This document shows, piece by piece, positions 55,386 to 63,391 of a stretch of DNA of 64,000 nt (position 1 is the stretch's first letter; every line of letters starts with the position of its first letter). The DNA lies in NCBI RefSeq assembly GCF_018403265.1, contig NZ_BOSI01000001.1:930001-994000 (forward strand), in the 5' to 3' direction. The translations under genes and the position numbers were made by a program. The notes under the pieces were generated by a model, which was not told the DNA's origin, did not search any database, and saw only the letters and a program-made list of their open reading frames with translations. This stretch comes from Paenibacillus sp. J31TS4 (GTDB taxonomy: Bacteria > Bacillota > Bacilli > Paenibacillales > NBRC-103111).

Positions 55386-56399
55386 TCACTCGCTTCGGGG
55401 CCGCTGGATGCGGCTCACATTGCGATCGCAAGCGAGTACAAGCTCGGACGCCCGGAGAATGTCCTCATGTCCCAGAACGGACGGTTTCCCTGCCAGCCGG
55501 TTCACAAAATCCTCCGAGATGCCGACCGGCGGCTCCTCCGGCTGAATGCGCCGAAGCGGCTCCCGGTCGGTCACGACCAGCAGCAGGTCCTCGTCCGCCA
55601 CCAGCGGGTCTCCCTCCAGCCGCAGCTCGGCGCTGCCCTTCGTCCCGGCGACGAAGATCCGGCAGTCTCCCCAAGTCCAGCTCTTCTCCGGCGTATACCA
55701 GTCCGCATAGAGCTGCGCCGTAACTCCACTGCCCGTCACGGTTTGAACCGAGGCGGAATCGTAGAAATCGGGATACTCGGGATACCCCGTCTTGGTCGCG
55801 AACCCGTCCATCGAAGCGAGCTCCTCTCCCGTCAGCCAGCGGACGAGATCCACATCGTGGATGAGCAGATCGATGACGATGCCGCCGTTCTCTTCCTTGG
55901 GAAAATGCCACTTCGGGCGCTTGCCGGGATTCAGCCGATGCGGCTTGCGCATCGCCACATGGACGAGATCGCCGAGCTCGCCGCGGTCGATGCATGCCTT
56001 GAGCGCCTGCACGGACGGGCGGAACCGCTCGGTCAGCAGCATGCCGACCTGAATGCGGCCCCGCTCCACAACGGCCTTCAGCCGCTCGAGAGCCCCTGTC
56101 GTCGTGACGGCCGGCTTGTCGACCATCACGTGCTTGCCGGCCTCCTCGCACCGTTCGATGACCTCGATCTTCTCCAGGTTGATCGCAGCGCAGCCGACGA
56201 TCTCGACATCCGGCCCGAGCAGTTCCTCCATCGTATCGGCCAGCCGAATGCCGTGCTGGGCCGCCATCGCCTCCGCCAGCTCCTTGTTGTCCGGCTCGTA
56301 CAGGCCGGCACAGCGGTACCCGAGTGCCAGCATTTCCCCTATGAAGATGCCGATGTGTGCATGCTGGCATCCGATAATGGCAAAGCTTCCTCTGTTCAT
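55386..56399 (-). CDS. Gfo/Idh/MocA-family NAD(P)-dependent oxidoreductase
   Basis: 337 residues. N-terminal Rossmann domain (FAIIGCQHAHIGIFIGEML), VMVDKPAVTT-type catalytic Lys (Lys in DKPAV, about 96), and the C-terminal alpha/beta dimer domain with GGIVIDLLIHDVDLVRWLTG (Asp/His pair). Probably oxidises a sugar, inositol or sugar acid. ATG 56399 follows GAGGAGG; the 56438 frame is not conserved. Single gene. Substrate unknown. Confidence 0.88.
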   Translation of the reverse strand: MNRGSFAIIGCQHAHIGIFIGEMLALGYRCAGLYEPDNKELAEAMAAQHGIRLADTMEELLGPDVEIVGCAAINLEKIEVIERCEEAGKHVMVDKPAVTTTGALERLKAVVERGRIQVGMLLTERFRPSVQALKACIDRGELGDLVHVAMRKPHRLNPGKRPKWHFPKEENGGIVIDLLIHDVDLVRWLTGEELASMDGFATKTGYPEYPDFYDSASVQTVTGSGVTAQLYADWYTPEKSWTWGDCRIFVAGTKGSAELRLEGDPLVADEDLLLVVTDREPLRRIQPEEPPVGISEDFVNRLAGKPSVLGHEDILRASELVLACDRNVSRIQRPRSE

Positions 56400-56472
56400 T
56401 CCTGAATCCTCCTCGCCTGGGACGGTTCCCCGCCGCATATGTGGTCGGTCCTAACCGGTTCGGATGCCTGCC

Positions 56473-57051
56473 CTACAAGCATTTGCTCATGACGCAATTC
56501 GGCAGCTCCACGCCATGCCGGACGACAAGCTGCCTCTGCACGACCATATAGCCCCGCCGGCGAAAAAAAGCCTCCGCCGTCAAGCTCGCCTCCGTCGTGA
56601 CGACGGCTGCGCCTCCTTGCCTCGCTTCCTGCTCCAAGACGGCGAGCAGCGCGGTCGCGATCCCCTCGCCCTGCCGCAGGCGGTGAACGTAGAGCCGGTC
56701 CAGATACGCTGTTGGCCCGCCGCGCTGCTCCCGCCTGCTTATGGACAGCAGGCGTCGGTCCGAGGCCGAAGCCACGCCGTTCGCAGCCGATGCGCCCGGT
56801 CGTTTCCTGCCCGGCAGCTCGAGATCGCCGAAGCCCGCCAGTCGGCCATTCACCTCGGCGACATAGGCGATTCTGCCCGGCAGCTGACGGCCCCACGCTT
56901 CCATCCGAGCCTCCATTTGCTCCTGAGGCGCCCAGGCCTGCAGCTGCTCCAGCGAGTAGTCACGCGCGTTCACGGTATGCACCGTCTCCTGAAACAGCAG
57001 AACGAGCTCAGCCAAGTCTCTCTCATTATAACGCCGGATGCGAATGCTCAT
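56473..57051 (-). CDS. GNAT-family N-acetyltransferase 1
   Basis: 192 residues. ERDLAELVLLFQETVHTVNARDYS is characteristic of a small GNAT group related to YafP. The acetyl-CoA pocket is RLYVHRLRQGEGIATALLAVLE, with the (R/Q)xxGxG/A pattern R-Q-G-E-G-I-A. A 25-residue Arg/Gly-rich insertion (about 82-110) is unusual. Acceptor unknown. Confidence 0.85.
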   Translation of the reverse strand: MSIRIRRYNERDLAELVLLFQETVHTVNARDYSLEQLQAWAPQEQMEARMEAWGRQLPGRIAYVAEVNGRLAGFGDLELPGRKRPGASAANGVASASDRRLLSISRREQRGGPTAYLDRLYVHRLRQGEGIATALLAVLEQEARQGGAAVVTTEASLTAEAFFRRRGYMVVQRQLVVRHGVELPNCVMSKCL

Positions 57052-57133
57052 GCCGTCTTCCTCCCCGGCACCCCGACCTCCATGGGAGCGGGAGGCACGG
57101 CTAGATTCCGGCTGCCCGGCTCGGTGAGTGCCA

Positions 57134-57709
57134 TCATGCCGGTTCGTCCGCCGACGGCGGCAGGTCGAGCGTCATCGTCCGGTTCAGCGTCCGCAGCCCC
57201 ACCGCCTCGTAGAAGGATCTGGCGCCTTCGTTGAATTCCCATACCTTCAGCTCTAACTGCTGCGCACCATGGCCGGCGGCCCATTCGCGGCACGCTTCGA
57301 ATAGCGCCGTGCCGATGCCCTGGCGATGCCTCTCTTCGTCAACGGCGAACTCGCTGATGTGTGCGTATCTCCTTTTGGTCAACGCGGGAAAATGGGCCGC
57401 ATCGTGCCACTCCAGCATGGCAAAGCCGACAACGGCTTCCGCCTGCTCGGCCACCAATATGCATCGCGTCGCCCGCCCGAAAAAACTGAGATACCAGGCC
57501 TGCGGCAGCACATGATCCGTGGCGGCGAACCGGTCCGGCAGCGCCTCGGCGTGATCGCGCTGCGCCTGGCGCATCAGCCCGGCGACGGCATCGTAATCGT
57601 CCTGCCGGGCTTCGCGAATGGCGACGCCTGGAATGCCGCCGGTGCTTGGCGTTCCCGCCTCCTTCGAACCGGCGCTTTGCTTCTCTTGCTGTCGGGCTAT
57701 CCCCTCCAT
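57134..57709 (-). CDS. GNAT-family N-acetyltransferase 2
   Basis: 191 residues. A disordered N-terminal 25 residues, then a GNAT fold. Its acetyl-CoA motif is RQGIGTALFEACREWAAGHGAQQLELKVWEFNEGARSFYEAVGL. AGGACAG precedes the ATG. Adjacent to GNAT 1 but not closely similar to it. Acceptor unknown. Confidence 0.85.
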   Translation of the reverse strand: MEGIARQQEKQSAGSKEAGTPSTGGIPGVAIREARQDDYDAVAGLMRQAQRDHAEALPDRFAATDHVLPQAWYLSFFGRATRCILVAEQAEAVVGFAMLEWHDAAHFPALTKRRYAHISEFAVDEERHRQGIGTALFEACREWAAGHGAQQLELKVWEFNEGARSFYEAVGLRTLNRTMTLDLPPSADEPA

Positions 57710-57781
57710 CTGTCTGTCCTCCTCCGATGCCCGGAAGCGACCGGCGTCACATAACGGCCGGAAGCGAAAAGCCGGACAACT

Positions 57782-57790
57782 TGGTATAAT
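57782..57790 (+). promoter_or_regulatory. Extended -10 promoter of the PAP2 gene
   Basis: TTGGTATAAT includes TGG immediately before a perfect TATAAT (57785-57790). No strong -35. About 60 bases before the ATG. Confidence 0.55.
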
Positions 57791-57848
57791 AAGGGGCGCA
57801 TGGCCTGCCCAAGCAAGACCAATCCCAAACGATAAAGGAGCTGCCCCT

Positions 57849-58538
57849 ATGCCCCGTTCCCCATATGCCCGTCGAGAGGCGGCGGCGCGTTCCCGCCTTT
57901 ACGCCATAGCCGCCATCGCCCTTACCGTCCTTTCCCTCCTGGTGTTCATCAAGTTCGCCAACGAGCTGGAGAAGAAAGAGCTGGACGCCTTCGACGAGAC
58001 GGTCGGCGGCTGGATCCTTCCTTTGGTCCATCCCGCCCTGACCTTGATCATGAAGGCACTCACGTTTTGGGGCTCCTCCCTCGGACTCAGCCTTGTAACG
58101 GCGGTCGCCGGGCTGCTGCTGCTCTTCCGCCGCCATCGTTGGGAAGCCTTGTTTTTCGTCCTGAGCGCAGGGGGAGCGGGGCTGTTCAACCTGCTGCTCA
58201 AAAATATATTCAAGCGGGAGCGCCCGACGCTGCATCGCCTGATCGAGCAAGCCGGCTACAGCTTCCCGAGCGGACATTCGATGGGCTCAATGGCAACCTA
58301 CGGCATGCTGGCGGTCATTCTCTGTCTCTTCTTCCCGAACAAGCTTGCCCGGGTACTGCTGCTGACGGCTGCCGCTCTAGTTATTGTCCTGATCGGCGTG
58401 AGCCGAATCTACCTCGGCGTGCATTATCCGAGCGACGTCGCGGCCGGGTTTGCGGCGGGTGCCGCCTGGCTGCTTATCTGCCTGCTGGCGCTCCAAGCCG
58501 TCCGGCAGGCCCGCCGCTCCCGTCGCTCCCGCCGTTAA
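57849..58538 (+). CDS. PAP2-family membrane phosphatase
   Basis: 229 residues with six membrane segments. The three PAP2 motifs are present: KNIFKRERP (K-x6-RP), PSGHS, and SRIYLGVHYPSD (SR-x5-H-x3-D). Likely dephosphorylates undecaprenyl diphosphate or phosphatidate at the membrane. AAGGAG precedes the ATG. A basic Arg/Ser tail ends the protein. Confidence 0.9.
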   Translation: MPRSPYARREAAARSRLYAIAAIALTVLSLLVFIKFANELEKKELDAFDETVGGWILPLVHPALTLIMKALTFWGSSLGLSLVTAVAGLLLLFRRHRWEALFFVLSAGGAGLFNLLLKNIFKRERPTLHRLIEQAGYSFPSGHSMGSMATYGMLAVILCLFFPNKLARVLLLTAAALVIVLIGVSRIYLGVHYPSDVAAGFAAGAAWLLICLLALQAVRQARRSRRSRR

Positions 58539-58661
58539 GCCCTCCACTAGCCTGCAAGGCAGGTGATTGGCTGAGCAAAGGCTTCCCGCTTGGCTACCGC
58601 GCGAGACCTGCTTAGCGGAATGCCGCTTGGCTGAAACTCTGCCGGCCTGGCTGGCCGCCTG

Positions 58662-59282
58662 CTATGCGCCCCCCTCGCCCCCCCGGTGCTGCCGCCGGGG
58701 CGTCAGCATGGCGAACGCGAAGCCGGCCAGGAAGCCGCCTAGATGCGCGTACAGATTGATTTGAGGCGTCACGAGAGAATAGATAAGTCCGACCACGAGA
58801 ATCGTCACCACCGTCTGCTTCGACTGCCGGTCGAACAGCTCTTTGCGGAACAGGCCAAGGAACAGATAGGCGCCAAAGACCCCATAGATCGCTCCCGACG
58901 CGCCGGCCGAGAGGGAGTCGTCGCTCGTCAGCCAGTAGCTGAGCGCGTTGCCCAGCACACCGGTGATCAGGAAGAAGAATAGATACCCGATATGACCGAG
59001 CAGCCGCTCGAGCGGCGGTGCGAATACGTAGAGCGAGAACAGGTTGAACAATAGGTGGCTCCACCCGATATGTAAGAAGACGGCCGTAATATATCGCCAC
59101 CATTCCGGCTCCAGCCCCTGCACCTTGAACATGGCCCCGAACCGAAGCAGCGTCTCCTGATCGGTCGTCGAGCCCACGGCCTCCATGACGAGGAAGACGA
59201 TAAGCATGCCGATCACGAGCAGCGCGTTGACCGGGTACCACCTCAAGTATTGTTTGATCGTTTCATTGCGCAAAAAAACCAT
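58662..59282 (-). CDS. Rhomboid-family intramembrane serine protease
   Basis: 206 residues with six membrane segments. Catalytic S129 in GASG and H180 in AHLGG; HIGWSHLLFN near 71-80 supplies the oxyanion and L1 loop residues. ATG 59282 follows AGGGGAGG; the longer frame includes non-conserved residues. Substrates unknown; related to Bacillus GluP in its rhomboid core but without the TPR part. Confidence 0.9.
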   Translation of the reverse strand: MVFLRNETIKQYLRWYPVNALLVIGMLIVFLVMEAVGSTTDQETLLRFGAMFKVQGLEPEWWRYITAVFLHIGWSHLLFNLFSLYVFAPPLERLLGHIGYLFFFLITGVLGNALSYWLTSDDSLSAGASGAIYGVFGAYLFLGLFRKELFDRQSKQTVVTILVVGLIYSLVTPQINLYAHLGGFLAGFAFAMLTPRRQHRGGEGGA

Positions 59283-59348
59283 GAAGCCTCCCCTTTCCCA
59301 TCCGCCTGCCTCTAGTATACCAAGCGGAGGAACGAAAGGAAAAAACAT

Positions 59349-60242
59349 TCATGGCAATCGTGCGGCTGTCTCGAGCACCGCGTCCAGTGACTGGGGAGGC
59401 ACCTGCTGCAGCAGGTCCCCCTTGTCCCGCAGCCTTTCCTCAATCGACAGCAGGTGAAACTCGCGCGGGTCGACGCCTGCGCGCACCTCCTCCCACGTAA
59501 GCGGAGTGGACACAGTCGCTTCCTTCCGCCCCCGCGGCGTATAGGGGGCCGAGAGGCTTTTGCCGGCCCAATGCTGAACATAGTCGATATAGATTCTCTT
59601 CCCCCGCTCCTGGAGCGGACGGGCGATTGTGAACAGCCTGGGATGCTTCTCCGACAGATAGGTACCGACCAGCTTGCCGACCGAGCGCAGCTGGGTGAAC
59701 GTATAGCCCCGTTCGATCGGGACGACGATCTGGACGCCTGTAGCGCCCGACGTCTTGGGAACGGAGGCGATGCCGAGCCCCTCCAGCACCTCCCCGATCC
59801 GTGCCACCGCTTCCATGAGACGCGGATCTCCTTCGACGCTCGGATCGATGTCGAGCACCCATTCGGCAGGCTCCTCGCCGCCGATGTACTGAAAAGACGG
59901 ATGGAATTCGAGGCTGCCGAGATTGCCCAGCCAGAGAAGTGTCGGCAGCGAATCCAGATTGACGTATGTCACGCCGTCCAGCTCGGCCGTGCGGACAAAG
60001 TCCGGCGTAGGCTTCGGCGCGTTCTTCTGATAGAACGACTTCCCGCCCACCCCGCCCGGATACCGGATCGTCGTCAAGTACCGATTCCGGCAGTACCGGA
60101 GCAAGTAGGGAGAGAGAGCGATCAGCTTTTGCAGATAGACCGCCTTGGTGATGCCCGGATCGGGCCACAGCATCTTGTCCGGATGCGTGATCGCAAGCTC
60201 GTGTCCCTCTACCTTCAGGACGCCGCTCGTTGCCTCGCTCAT
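59349..60242 (-). CDS. LigD-type NHEJ polymerase/primase domain protein
   Basis: 297 residues, the polymerase domain of LigD (archaeo-eukaryotic primase fold). THPDKMLWPDPGITK, NLGSLEFHPSF and the catalytic LDIDPS, plus QERGKRIYIDYVQHWAGKS. It fills gaps with ribonucleotides during end joining. Its start overlaps the ligase stop by 4 bases. In B. subtilis the ligase and polymerase are one LigD protein; here they are two. Confidence 0.92.
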   Translation of the reverse strand: MSEATSGVLKVEGHELAITHPDKMLWPDPGITKAVYLQKLIALSPYLLRYCRNRYLTTIRYPGGVGGKSFYQKNAPKPTPDFVRTAELDGVTYVNLDSLPTLLWLGNLGSLEFHPSFQYIGGEEPAEWVLDIDPSVEGDPRLMEAVARIGEVLEGLGIASVPKTSGATGVQIVVPIERGYTFTQLRSVGKLVGTYLSEKHPRLFTIARPLQERGKRIYIDYVQHWAGKSLSAPYTPRGRKEATVSTPLTWEEVRAGVDPREFHLLSIEERLRDKGDLLQQVPPQSLDAVLETAARLP

Positions 60243-61150
60243 GGCGCTTCGCCTCCTATCGTCAGCAGCTTGGGGTGACGCAGCAGATGCCGTTCGGTCG
60301 TCTCCTGCCCAGTCACCAGGCAGGGAATGGGCTCCTTCAGCCAGCGTACGGTCACAGGTCGCAGCTCGACCGGCAGCTCGGCAAAGTAGGGCGACTTCGC
60401 GCCGGGAGCAGAGAGAGGAAGCGCTAGGAGACGTTCTTTGAGCCGCCCGTTTAGTCCGGACGATACTTTGCCGAAGAAGCGGCCCTCCCTGCTCATGACG
60501 AGGCTGGCCAGCCGTCCTTCCCGAATGGTCACGCCAACCGCCTCCACCTCGAAGCGCTGCACCGTTTTGCGCTTGTACCAGTCGTTATGCTCCTTGCCTT
60601 CCGTGTACAGACTGTCCCGCCGCTTGGCGATCACGCCTTCCCAGCCGTTGGCTTCCACCCACGTCCACAGTGCCTGCCCGTCCTCGAACCGGTCCGCCAG
60701 CCAGATGGACTCTTCACGTTCGGGGAACAGCCCCCTCAGAAGTGCGTCCCGTTCTTCGTAGCCCGTTGTCCAGAGGCTGCGGGACTCCCATTCCAGCACA
60801 TCGAACAGCACGTACTGAACCGGACTGCGTTCGGCCGCTCTCGCGATCGCGGACCGCTGCTTCAGCTTGTCCCGCTGCTGCATGCGCTGGAAGCTGGGCC
60901 TCCCCGTCTCCGGATCCAGCAGGACGGCCTCCCCGTCTAGCACGAAGCTCCCCCTGCACCGGGAAAGCGCCGCCGCAAGCTCGGGGTAGGTATCGGTCTT
61001 GGGCTGCATCGCTTTGGAGAACAGCCGGACCGTGCCGTCTTGGACGCAGGCGATGATGCGGAACCCGTCCCACTTCAGCTGATACGTCCACTCGTCCCCT
61101 TCGGGAAGCGTATCGGTCAGAATCGGAGACATCGGGAGAAACGGCTTCAT
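60239..61150 (-). CDS. ATP-dependent DNA ligase, LigD ligase domain
   Basis: 303 residues. Nucleotide-binding Lys K26 in KWDGFR (adenylation motif I), LDGEAVLL, QYVLFDVLEW, WEGVIAKRRDSLY and the OB-fold with YKRKTVQRFEVEAVG. It seals breaks with Ku and the polymerase. Three bases after ku, and overlapping the polymerase gene, so the set is one operon. Confidence 0.93.
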   Translation of the reverse strand: MKPFLPMSPILTDTLPEGDEWTYQLKWDGFRIIACVQDGTVRLFSKAMQPKTDTYPELAAALSRCRGSFVLDGEAVLLDPETGRPSFQRMQQRDKLKQRSAIARAAERSPVQYVLFDVLEWESRSLWTTGYEERDALLRGLFPEREESIWLADRFEDGQALWTWVEANGWEGVIAKRRDSLYTEGKEHNDWYKRKTVQRFEVEAVGVTIREGRLASLVMSREGRFFGKVSSGLNGRLKERLLALPLSAPGAKSPYFAELPVELRPVTVRWLKEPIPCLVTGQETTERHLLRHPKLLTIGGEAP

Positions 61151-61153
61151 CCG

Positions 61154-62056
61154 CTACGCTCCCGTGCGCTTCGCGTTCGTTCCGGTCTTCTTCCGCTTCG
61201 CGGGCGCGTCGGCGCTTTTGCTTCGCTTGGCAGCCGAATAGGCAGCTCCCCTGCCGCGGCCCGCCGCCGGCTTGTCGTTCCCCGCCTTTCCTCTCACCTG
61301 CTCGAGACTCGCCTGAAGCGCGTCCATCAGATCGATGACGTTTGTCTTCTTCTCCTCCGGAGCCGCCTTGACCTCCCGGCCCTCCACTTTGGCGTCGATG
61401 GCGGCCTGCAGCCGCTCCTTGTATTCATCCTCATAGTTGTCCGGCTCGAATGACGAGGTCAGCTGCTCGATCAGGAGCTTGGCCATCTCCAGCTCGCGCT
61501 CGCTCGCTTTCTTCTGCTTCGGGAGATTGGGGACCTGCTCCACGGGCCGGATTTCCTCGGCATAGAACATCGTCGACATCGCGAGGCAGTCGTCCATCGG
61601 CCGAATGGCGGCCAGGCTGCTTTTGGACCGGATCGTGATATTGGCAATGCCGATCTTGCTCGTCTCCTTGAGTGCCTGCAGCAGCAAATTATAGGCGCTG
61701 GAACCGGTTTGGTCCGGGGCCAGGTAATACGTCTTCTGGTAGTAGATCGGATCGATCTCCTCCAACTCCACAAAGTCCAGAATCCGGATTTCCTTGGTGT
61801 CCTCGGATGCCAGCTCCTTCAGCTCCTCCTTGTCGAACGTAACGAAATGTCCCGGCTCGTATTCGAAGCCCTTCACAATGTCGCTCCAGTCCACATCACC
61901 CTCGCATTTCGGACAGGTTCTCGTGTACTGGATCGGCACGTTGAGCGTCTTGTGCATCATCTTCATCGGAATGTCGTTGTCCTGGGTGGCGGTGAACAGC
62001 TTGACGGGCACATTGACGAGCCCGAAGCTGATGGCTCCTTTCCATACCGTCTGCAT
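61154..62056 (-). CDS. ku: Ku DNA-end binding protein
   Basis: 300 residues, bacterial Ku: TVWKGAISFGLVNVPVKLFTAT at the start, YTRTCPKCEGDVDWSDIVKGFEYEPG, and DPIYYQKTYYLAPDQ. The basic C-terminal extension (about 255-300, Lys/Arg/Ala) binds DNA. It holds broken ends and recruits LigD functions. In spores, NHEJ repairs damage when only one genome copy is present. Confidence 0.95.
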   Translation of the reverse strand: MQTVWKGAISFGLVNVPVKLFTATQDNDIPMKMMHKTLNVPIQYTRTCPKCEGDVDWSDIVKGFEYEPGHFVTFDKEELKELASEDTKEIRILDFVELEEIDPIYYQKTYYLAPDQTGSSAYNLLLQALKETSKIGIANITIRSKSSLAAIRPMDDCLAMSTMFYAEEIRPVEQVPNLPKQKKASERELEMAKLLIEQLTSSFEPDNYEDEYKERLQAAIDAKVEGREVKAAPEEKKTNVIDLMDALQASLEQVRGKAGNDKPAAGRGRGAAYSAAKRSKSADAPAKRKKTGTNAKRTGA

Positions 62057-62099
62057 GCGGCTTGCCCCCTTCGTTATGTCTTCTCAGGCCGTTGTTGGA

Positions 62100-62699
62100 C
62101 TAATGCGGCGTTCCTCCCGCTTCCTCGGAAGAAGCCGGCTGCTCGCCAGCTTCCTCGGGAGCGGCCGGCGCCTCGCCCTCTCCAAGAACGCCCGCTTCCC
62201 TAAGCCCCTGAACGGCGGCCAGCAGGCTCGGGTACTGGTAGTCCGCACGGCAGCCGGGCGGCTGCTTGTCGCCGATAAAGATCGTCCGGAGCCCGGCCCC
62301 CTCTCCGGCCCGGATGTCCACGTCCCGGTCGCCAATCATGAAGCTCTGCGACGGATCTACGCCATAGCGCTCGATCAGCTCCAGCAGCATGCCCGGCTCG
62401 GGCTTCCGGCAGGCGCAGCCTTCGCCCGGCTTGTGGATGCATGCACTGACGTCAGTAATGCGGCCGCCGGCCTGTTCGATATCCCGGACCATTCTCTCGT
62501 GAATGTCCCGCAGCGCCTCCTCGGTCATATACCCGAGTCCGACGCCGCCCTGATTGGTTACGACGAACGCCTCGTAGCCGAGCTCGTTCCAGAGCCGGAC
62601 CGCTTCGCGTGCCCCCTCCAGAAACCGAAAGTCGCGGTAATGGTTCAGCGAGTGGCTCCGGTTCAGCACCCCGTCCCGGTCTAGAAAAACAGCTTGCAT
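62100..62699 (-). CDS. HAD-IIIA family phosphatase (GmhB-like)
   Basis: 199 residues. Catalytic DxD in FLDRDGVLN, VVTNQGGVGLG, and the zinc-binding loop around IHKPGEGCACRKPEPGML, as in D-glycero-D-manno-heptose bisphosphate phosphatase. GDRDVDIRAGEGAGL is the Mg site. The tail (about 175-199) is a Glu/Ala-rich disordered region. Substrate may be a sugar or histidinol phosphate. AGGAGG precedes the ATG. Confidence 0.85.
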   Translation of the reverse strand: MQAVFLDRDGVLNRSHSLNHYRDFRFLEGAREAVRLWNELGYEAFVVTNQGGVGLGYMTEEALRDIHERMVRDIEQAGGRITDVSACIHKPGEGCACRKPEPGMLLELIERYGVDPSQSFMIGDRDVDIRAGEGAGLRTIFIGDKQPPGCRADYQYPSLLAAVQGLREAGVLGEGEAPAAPEEAGEQPASSEEAGGTPH

Positions 62700-62858
62700 G
62701 GCAGAACCTCCTGAATGAATGGTTATTACCCCAAAATGGGGCGGTTGCCAACCTGCGGCGGAAATTGGCAGCGCCTATCGATCCCGCTGTCTTGTATTGA
62801 CAAAGGACAGGCTGCGATGCCATTCTTAGGAAGATCATGCGCCAATCAGGAGGAACCT

Positions 62859-63278
62859 ATGTACAAACGTATTTTACTGGCCGCCGACGGCTCCCCGCAT
62901 GCCATCCGCGCCGCGGAGCAAGCCGCCCGTCTTGCCGGGCTGCGGCCGGACGCCGAGCTGACGGTCCTCTACGTCATTGACAGCACCCGCTCCAAATCGG
63001 ATCAGCTGCGCAGCCTGGATCTCGAAGCGCTGGCGGAGCAGCGGGCGGACCGTCTCCTCCCGATCGAGGAGGTTCTGAAGGAAGCCGGCGTGACCGGCCG
63101 GACCGTCGTTCTGGAAGGTGACCCCGGCACGGCGATCGTGTCCTATGCCAAGGAGCACAAGATGGAAGTCGTGCTGATCGGCAGCCGCGGCCTGAACCCC
63201 TTCCAGGAATTCGTGCTCGGCAGCGTCAGCCACAAGGTAGCCAGCCGGGCCGCCTGCCCGGTCCTTATTGTCAAATAG
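62859..63278 (+). CDS. Universal stress protein (UspA fold)
   Basis: 139 residues. The alpha/beta fold begins MYKRILLAADGSPHAIRAAEQAARLA and ends with GSRGLNPFQEFVLGSVSHKVASRAACPVLIV. ATP-binding motif G-x2-G-x9-G(S/T) is present as GSRGLNP...GSVS. AGGAGG precedes the ATG. Role in stress survival inferred from family. Confidence 0.92.
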   Translation: MYKRILLAADGSPHAIRAAEQAARLAGLRPDAELTVLYVIDSTRSKSDQLRSLDLEALAEQRADRLLPIEEVLKEAGVTGRTVVLEGDPGTAIVSYAKEHKMEVVLIGSRGLNPFQEFVLGSVSHKVASRAACPVLIVK

Positions 63279-63310
63279 GGCGACATTGCCTGGAACGAAC
63301 ATGAACGCAC

Positions 63311-63351
63311 AAAAAGCCGGGCAGCCTGTTCCGAAGAACCGACTGCCCGGC
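63311..63351 (-). terminator. Terminator of the ABC ATPase gene
   Basis: Stem GCCGGGCAG/CTGCCCGGC, followed on the minus strand by TTTTTG. Confidence 0.8.
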
Positions 63352-63353
63352 GC

Positions 63354-63377
63354 GCCACCCTGTTGGGTGGCTTTTTT
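63354..63377 (+). terminator. Terminator of the universal stress protein gene
   Basis: Stem GCCACCC/GGGTGGC with a 4-base loop, then TTTTTT. It is back to back with the opposite-strand terminator. Confidence 0.85.
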
Positions 63378-63391
63378 CATGTCCTTGCCTT

